Origin: CAYLPT01 sp964385645 | Lineage (GTDB): Bacteria; Armatimonadota; Hebobacteria; Hebobacterales; Hebobacteraceae | Assembly: GCA_964385645.1 (NCBI GenBank) | Contig: CAYLPT010000089.1 | Span: 1 to 6,819 of the forward strand | Length of the DNA stretch: 6,819 nucleotides | Direction of reading: 5' to 3' | Shown here: one piece after another, positions 6,001 to 6,819 of the stretch | Numbering within the stretch: position 1 is the stretch's first letter | How the letters are laid out: every line of letters begins with the position of its first letter | Position numbers and translations under genes: made by a program | Notes under the pieces: generated by a model | What the model was told of the DNA's origin: nothing | The model's database searches: none | What the model saw: the letters and a program-made list of their open reading frames with translations, nothing else

Positions 6001-6819
6001 CGTCAGCGGGTCCGCGCATTCCTCAGGCGAGCCGTACTCCCCGTCATCGCCCAGGCTCAGGTTCATGACCCGGATGTTGTAGTCCCCATGCTCCGGGTGG
6101 CTGGCGTCCTGATTCACGATGCACCAGTCAACGGCGGCGAGGATGTCGTCGCTGTATCCGCGCCCCTGGCTGTCCAGCACCTTCAGGGCCAGCACGTGAG
6201 CCCCGGGCGCGATCCCCCGATAGGTGGAGCCCGTGCCTGCCGCGATCCCCGCCACGTGGGTGCCGTGGCCCGAGACCGCGTCGTCGTCCATCGGGTCCGC
6301 GGTGTCGCTGACGAAGTTCCACCCCCCGATCACCTTCGCGTTGGGGAAGGGCGCCCCGCCCAGATCCGGATGCAGGTAGTCAACGCCGGTGTCCAGGATG
6401 GCGATCCCCACCCCGCTGCCATCCCAGCCTGCCAGCTCGGCCTCCGGCTGGCCGATCAGGGGACCGCTGTCGTCGAGCAGCGCGCGCAGGGGCCGCACCG
6501 GCCACACCGCGGACACGCCCGGCGCCACCATCAACTGCTCCAGGGCTCGCCGGTCCACCCGGCCCGCGAGGTAGGGCTGCGTCCGGTAGGTGCGCTGGAC
6601 CTCGAAGCCGGGCGCGCCAGTCCTCACCCGGGCCTCCAGCTCCCGCAGCGCGGGGCCCCGCGCCCGCCAGTCTCGCGCCCGCGCCTGGGGCAGGTCGTCG
6701 GCCCATAGCTCGACGATGACGCGGGTCTGGTCCTGCTCTCGAAGCTCGTCGAGGACGCGGTCGTGCACCCAGGCCCGCGGCGCCGCCCAACCCACCCCCA
6801 CCAGCGCGAGAACCAACAC
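3079..6819 (-). CDS. Secreted subtilisin-like (S8) serine protease with CARDB, Ig-like, beta-propeller and three SLH domains (5' end cut by window edge)
   Basis: 1246 codons are visible. The first codon in the window is GTG, but the protein opens in the middle of a signal peptide (hydrophobic LVLALVGVGWAA without a basic N-terminus), so a short 5' part is missing. Order of domains: inhibitor-I9-like propeptide (about 31-112); S8 catalytic domain (about 133-425) with Asp143 (ILDTGVD), His185 (SGHGTHVAG), oxyanion Asn292 (AAAGNQG) and Ser374 (AGTSMAAPHVAG), so it should be active; CARDB (435-552, opening PDLVVTALS); NBR1-type Ig-like domain (about 556-664, NDGTVTW to EPGWHPCHWQM); a propeller of six to seven repeats (about 671-1022) holding a calcium-loop-like motif (880-891); a 33-residue linker; and three SLH domains (1056-1108, 1122-1173, 1189-1242). 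The SLH set implies attachment to cell-wall polymer or the S-layer, with the protease displayed outside. Cys329/Cys341 in the catalytic domain probably pair. The natural substrate is unknown. It converges on the kinase gene, and its promoter lies outside the window. Confidence 0.93.
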   Translation of the reverse strand: MLVLALVGVGWAAPRAWVHDRVLDELREQDQTRVIVELWADDLPQARARDWRARGPALRELEARVRTGAPGFEVQRTYRTQPYLAGRVDRRALEQLMVAPGVSAVWPVRPLRALLDDSGPLIGQPEAELAGWDGSGVGIAILDTGVDYLHPDLGGAPFPNAKVIGGWNFVSDTADPMDDDAVSGHGTHVAGIAAGTGSTYRGIAPGAHVLALKVLDSQGRGYSDDILAAVDWCIVNQDASHPEHGDYNIRVMNLSLGDDGEYGSPEECADPLTAALQDAVDQGILVVAAAGNQGYLGGVSYPACASAAVAVGATYDRGYPGQTLVYSSCSDSSPAADGVACFSNRGEMVELFAPGAVITSAQLGGGYRILAGTSMAAPHVAGAAACLAGAGITDPDEIRARLRRTGVQIVDELTKVGTPRVDLVRAMANAPTSGPDLVVTALSTTATSAAVGETIEVDVTVMNRGDQAAGSFTTMVGLSRNQIASPQDAAVATFVVPGLGPGESHVESGLAGTIPAVPGENYWLVAYADSEYQVPEWDETSNGLVGPALQVVSPGARVVASAIPAFMLKGQTSRVHVQMYNDGTVTWVAGEYELASQSPAGNTTWGPSRIPLPVGSVAPGQTVTFSFDITAPSEPGWHPCHWQMARGAEYFGEVATGATRMLVVDDARYGQDMPSVAGSRVAYVDYSGLWRDYLLPQIGVKDLNTGQRWILPDDIPFPRDSQGWPVAPYTYFDISNHLYPEVSGDWVTWTVDDRQDPVNPDLWYYQVTAYNPTTPQLLPRRIVWNNWDAAFSAIDGFLVVWEDYRNDPNRIMDPWNVAEVNADIYIADLRESTGTYTVGVYPLCRAPGAQYSPRISGRFVVWEDWRDGQPDIYLYDLSVDSNGDGVPNWKDPNRPDPDPAEIRLTATPWAEYYPDVSERWVVWLDTRRLYEGSAESIDIYALDLETMTEVAVATDPPNMRRGHVRVHGDQVVWHERRQGQSDVFLADLSLGFTIPLAGSRTPEDMPAIGGPQVAYARYRGTVYHYLPAPYNTSVWWDVYNVLVDRLHQHASVGVHTFPDVTTAHWASAWIEAIAAAGLVGGYPDGTYAPSLPVARDQMAVFVARALEGGDEYFETYLPGEPTFPDVPEDHWAYKYIEYCADPEQDIVRGFPDGTYRPGIEVTRGQMAVFIARGVAGGDAGVPTGPAEATFPDVQPEGEWGWCFDYVEYIAERAITGGYPDGRYHPEYVCTRDQMAVFISRGFEYTP
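3094..3654 (-). repeat. Three tandem SLH (S-layer homology) domains
   Basis: SLH1 (1056-1108): TFPDVTTAHWASAWIEAI, then GGYPDGTYAPS and RDQMAVFVARAL. SLH2 (1122-1173): TFPDVPEDHWAYKYIEY, GFPDGTYRPG, RGQMAVFIARG. SLH3 (1189-1242): TFPDV, GGYPDGRYHPE, RDQMAVFISRG. Each carries the DxxxHW or equivalent, GYPDGTY and final RxQMA motifs. SLH trimers bind secondary cell-wall polymers in several bacterial phyla and would anchor the protease on the cell surface. Only four residues follow SLH3, so it is the true C-terminus. Cys1139, Cys1202 and Cys1229 within SLH2 and SLH3 are unusual. Confidence 0.93.
3754..4809 (-). repeat. Beta-propeller repeat region (six to seven TolB-like blades) in the protease
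   Basis: Each repeat pairs a strand of the type (V/S)xGxxVVWxDxR with a closing (D)IYxxDL strand. First strands: RVAYVDY (680-686), WVTWTVDDR (746-754), LVVWEDYR (798-805), FVVWEDWR (859-866), WVVWLDTRR (920-928), QVVWHERR (970-977), QVAYARYR (1012-1019). Closing strands: IGVKDL (698-703), DIYIADL (823-829), DIYLYDL (871-877), DIYALDL (938-944), DVFLADL (982-988). The second blade is more divergent (YYQVTAYN) and the seventh lacks a clear closing strand. The spacing of 40 to 65 residues fits propeller blades. A binding role for peptide or polysaccharide is possible but not shown. Confidence 0.7.
4828..5154 (-). other. NBR1-type Ig-like domain
   Basis: Residues about 556-664 show the pattern of the NBR1 Ig-like (FW) domain: MYNDGTVTWVAGEYELASQ, a Trp-Gly-Pro turn, a SVAPGQTVTFSFDITAPSEPG core and HWQMARGAEYFGE. 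The conserved Trp residues are W587, W605, W637 and W642. In bacteria such modules occur on secreted, multidomain proteins. The call rests on pattern only, and another Ig-like sandwich family is possible. Confidence 0.6.
5164..5517 (-). other. CARDB domain
   Basis: Residues 435-552 begin PDLVVTAL and continue with VGETIEVDVTVMNRGDQAAGSF, a PGLGPGESH turn and NYWLVAYADSEYQVPEWDETSN. This is the standard CARDB series of an N-rich beta sandwich (cell-adhesion-related domain in bacteria). It likely acts as a spacer or protein-protein contact module between the protease and the rest. Confidence 0.85.
5545..6423 (-). other. Peptidase S8 catalytic domain
   Basis: Residues about 133-425 of the protease. 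All four elements needed for catalysis are present in the order Asp143, His185, Asn292, Ser374. LFAPGAVITS (351-360), just before the Ser motif, is also typical of active subtilases. The segment SSCSDSSPAADGVACFSN (327-344) with Cys329 and Cys341 is a Cys-bearing insertion of a kind seen in some secreted subtilases and probably forms a disulfide. The preceding residues 31-112 look like an I9 propeptide, so the enzyme should be made as a zymogen and matured by self-cleavage. Confidence 0.9.

Noticed and set aside
3748..6708. Long open reading frame of 986 codons on the plus strand, opposite the protease gene
   Set aside because: It is antisense to a gene with clear S8, CARDB and SLH motifs, is rich in His/Arg/Pro/Gly with no recognisable domain, and is explained by high-GC codon use, which removes stops from the complementary frame.
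6817..6819. GTG at the window edge as the true protease start
   Set aside because: The protein would begin inside the hydrophobic core of a signal peptide with no basic N-terminus; the sequence simply runs off the window.

Overview
The window is a dense, high-GC (about 70% by eye) bacterial stretch with five recognisable genes and almost no spare DNA. Three genes on the minus strand (about 1-1982) form an ECF sigma factor / zinc-finger anti-sigma factor / RseB-like operon. A PfkB-family carbohydrate kinase is divergent from it on the plus strand (2113-3060). A very large minus-strand gene (3079 to the right edge) converges on the kinase and encodes a secreted subtilisin-like protease. That protease is followed by a CARDB domain, an NBR1-type Ig-like domain, a repeat-built beta-propeller and three C-terminal S-layer homology (SLH) domains. 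Both edge genes are cut: the RseB-like gene lacks its 3' end and the protease lacks its first few codons.

Organism: high GC, SLH repeats ending in R(D/G)QMAVF(V/I)(A/S)R, CARDB and propeller modules on a secreted protease, and a three-gene envelope-stress cassette suggest a high-GC environmental bacterium with an S-layer-type surface. Armatimonadota or a neighbouring candidate phylum fits the style of the SLH repeats. This is an impression from family knowledge; no rRNA or marker gene is present to prove it.

How the parts may work together: the sigma factor would be held at the membrane by the single-pass anti-sigma factor. The exported RseB-like protein would sense envelope state and protect the anti-sigma factor from cleavage, as RseB protects RseA in Escherichia coli. 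Overlapping stop and start codons and strong, equally spaced ribosome binding sites support co-expression. The 130-bp divergent gap at 1983-2112 must hold the promoters for both the stress operon and the kinase. The protease is a surface protein and could be a client of that stress response, but nothing in the sequence shows it. All families are known. The main novelty candidates are the domain architecture of the protease and the occurrence of a sigmaE-RseA-RseB-like cassette beside an SLH-anchored protein.
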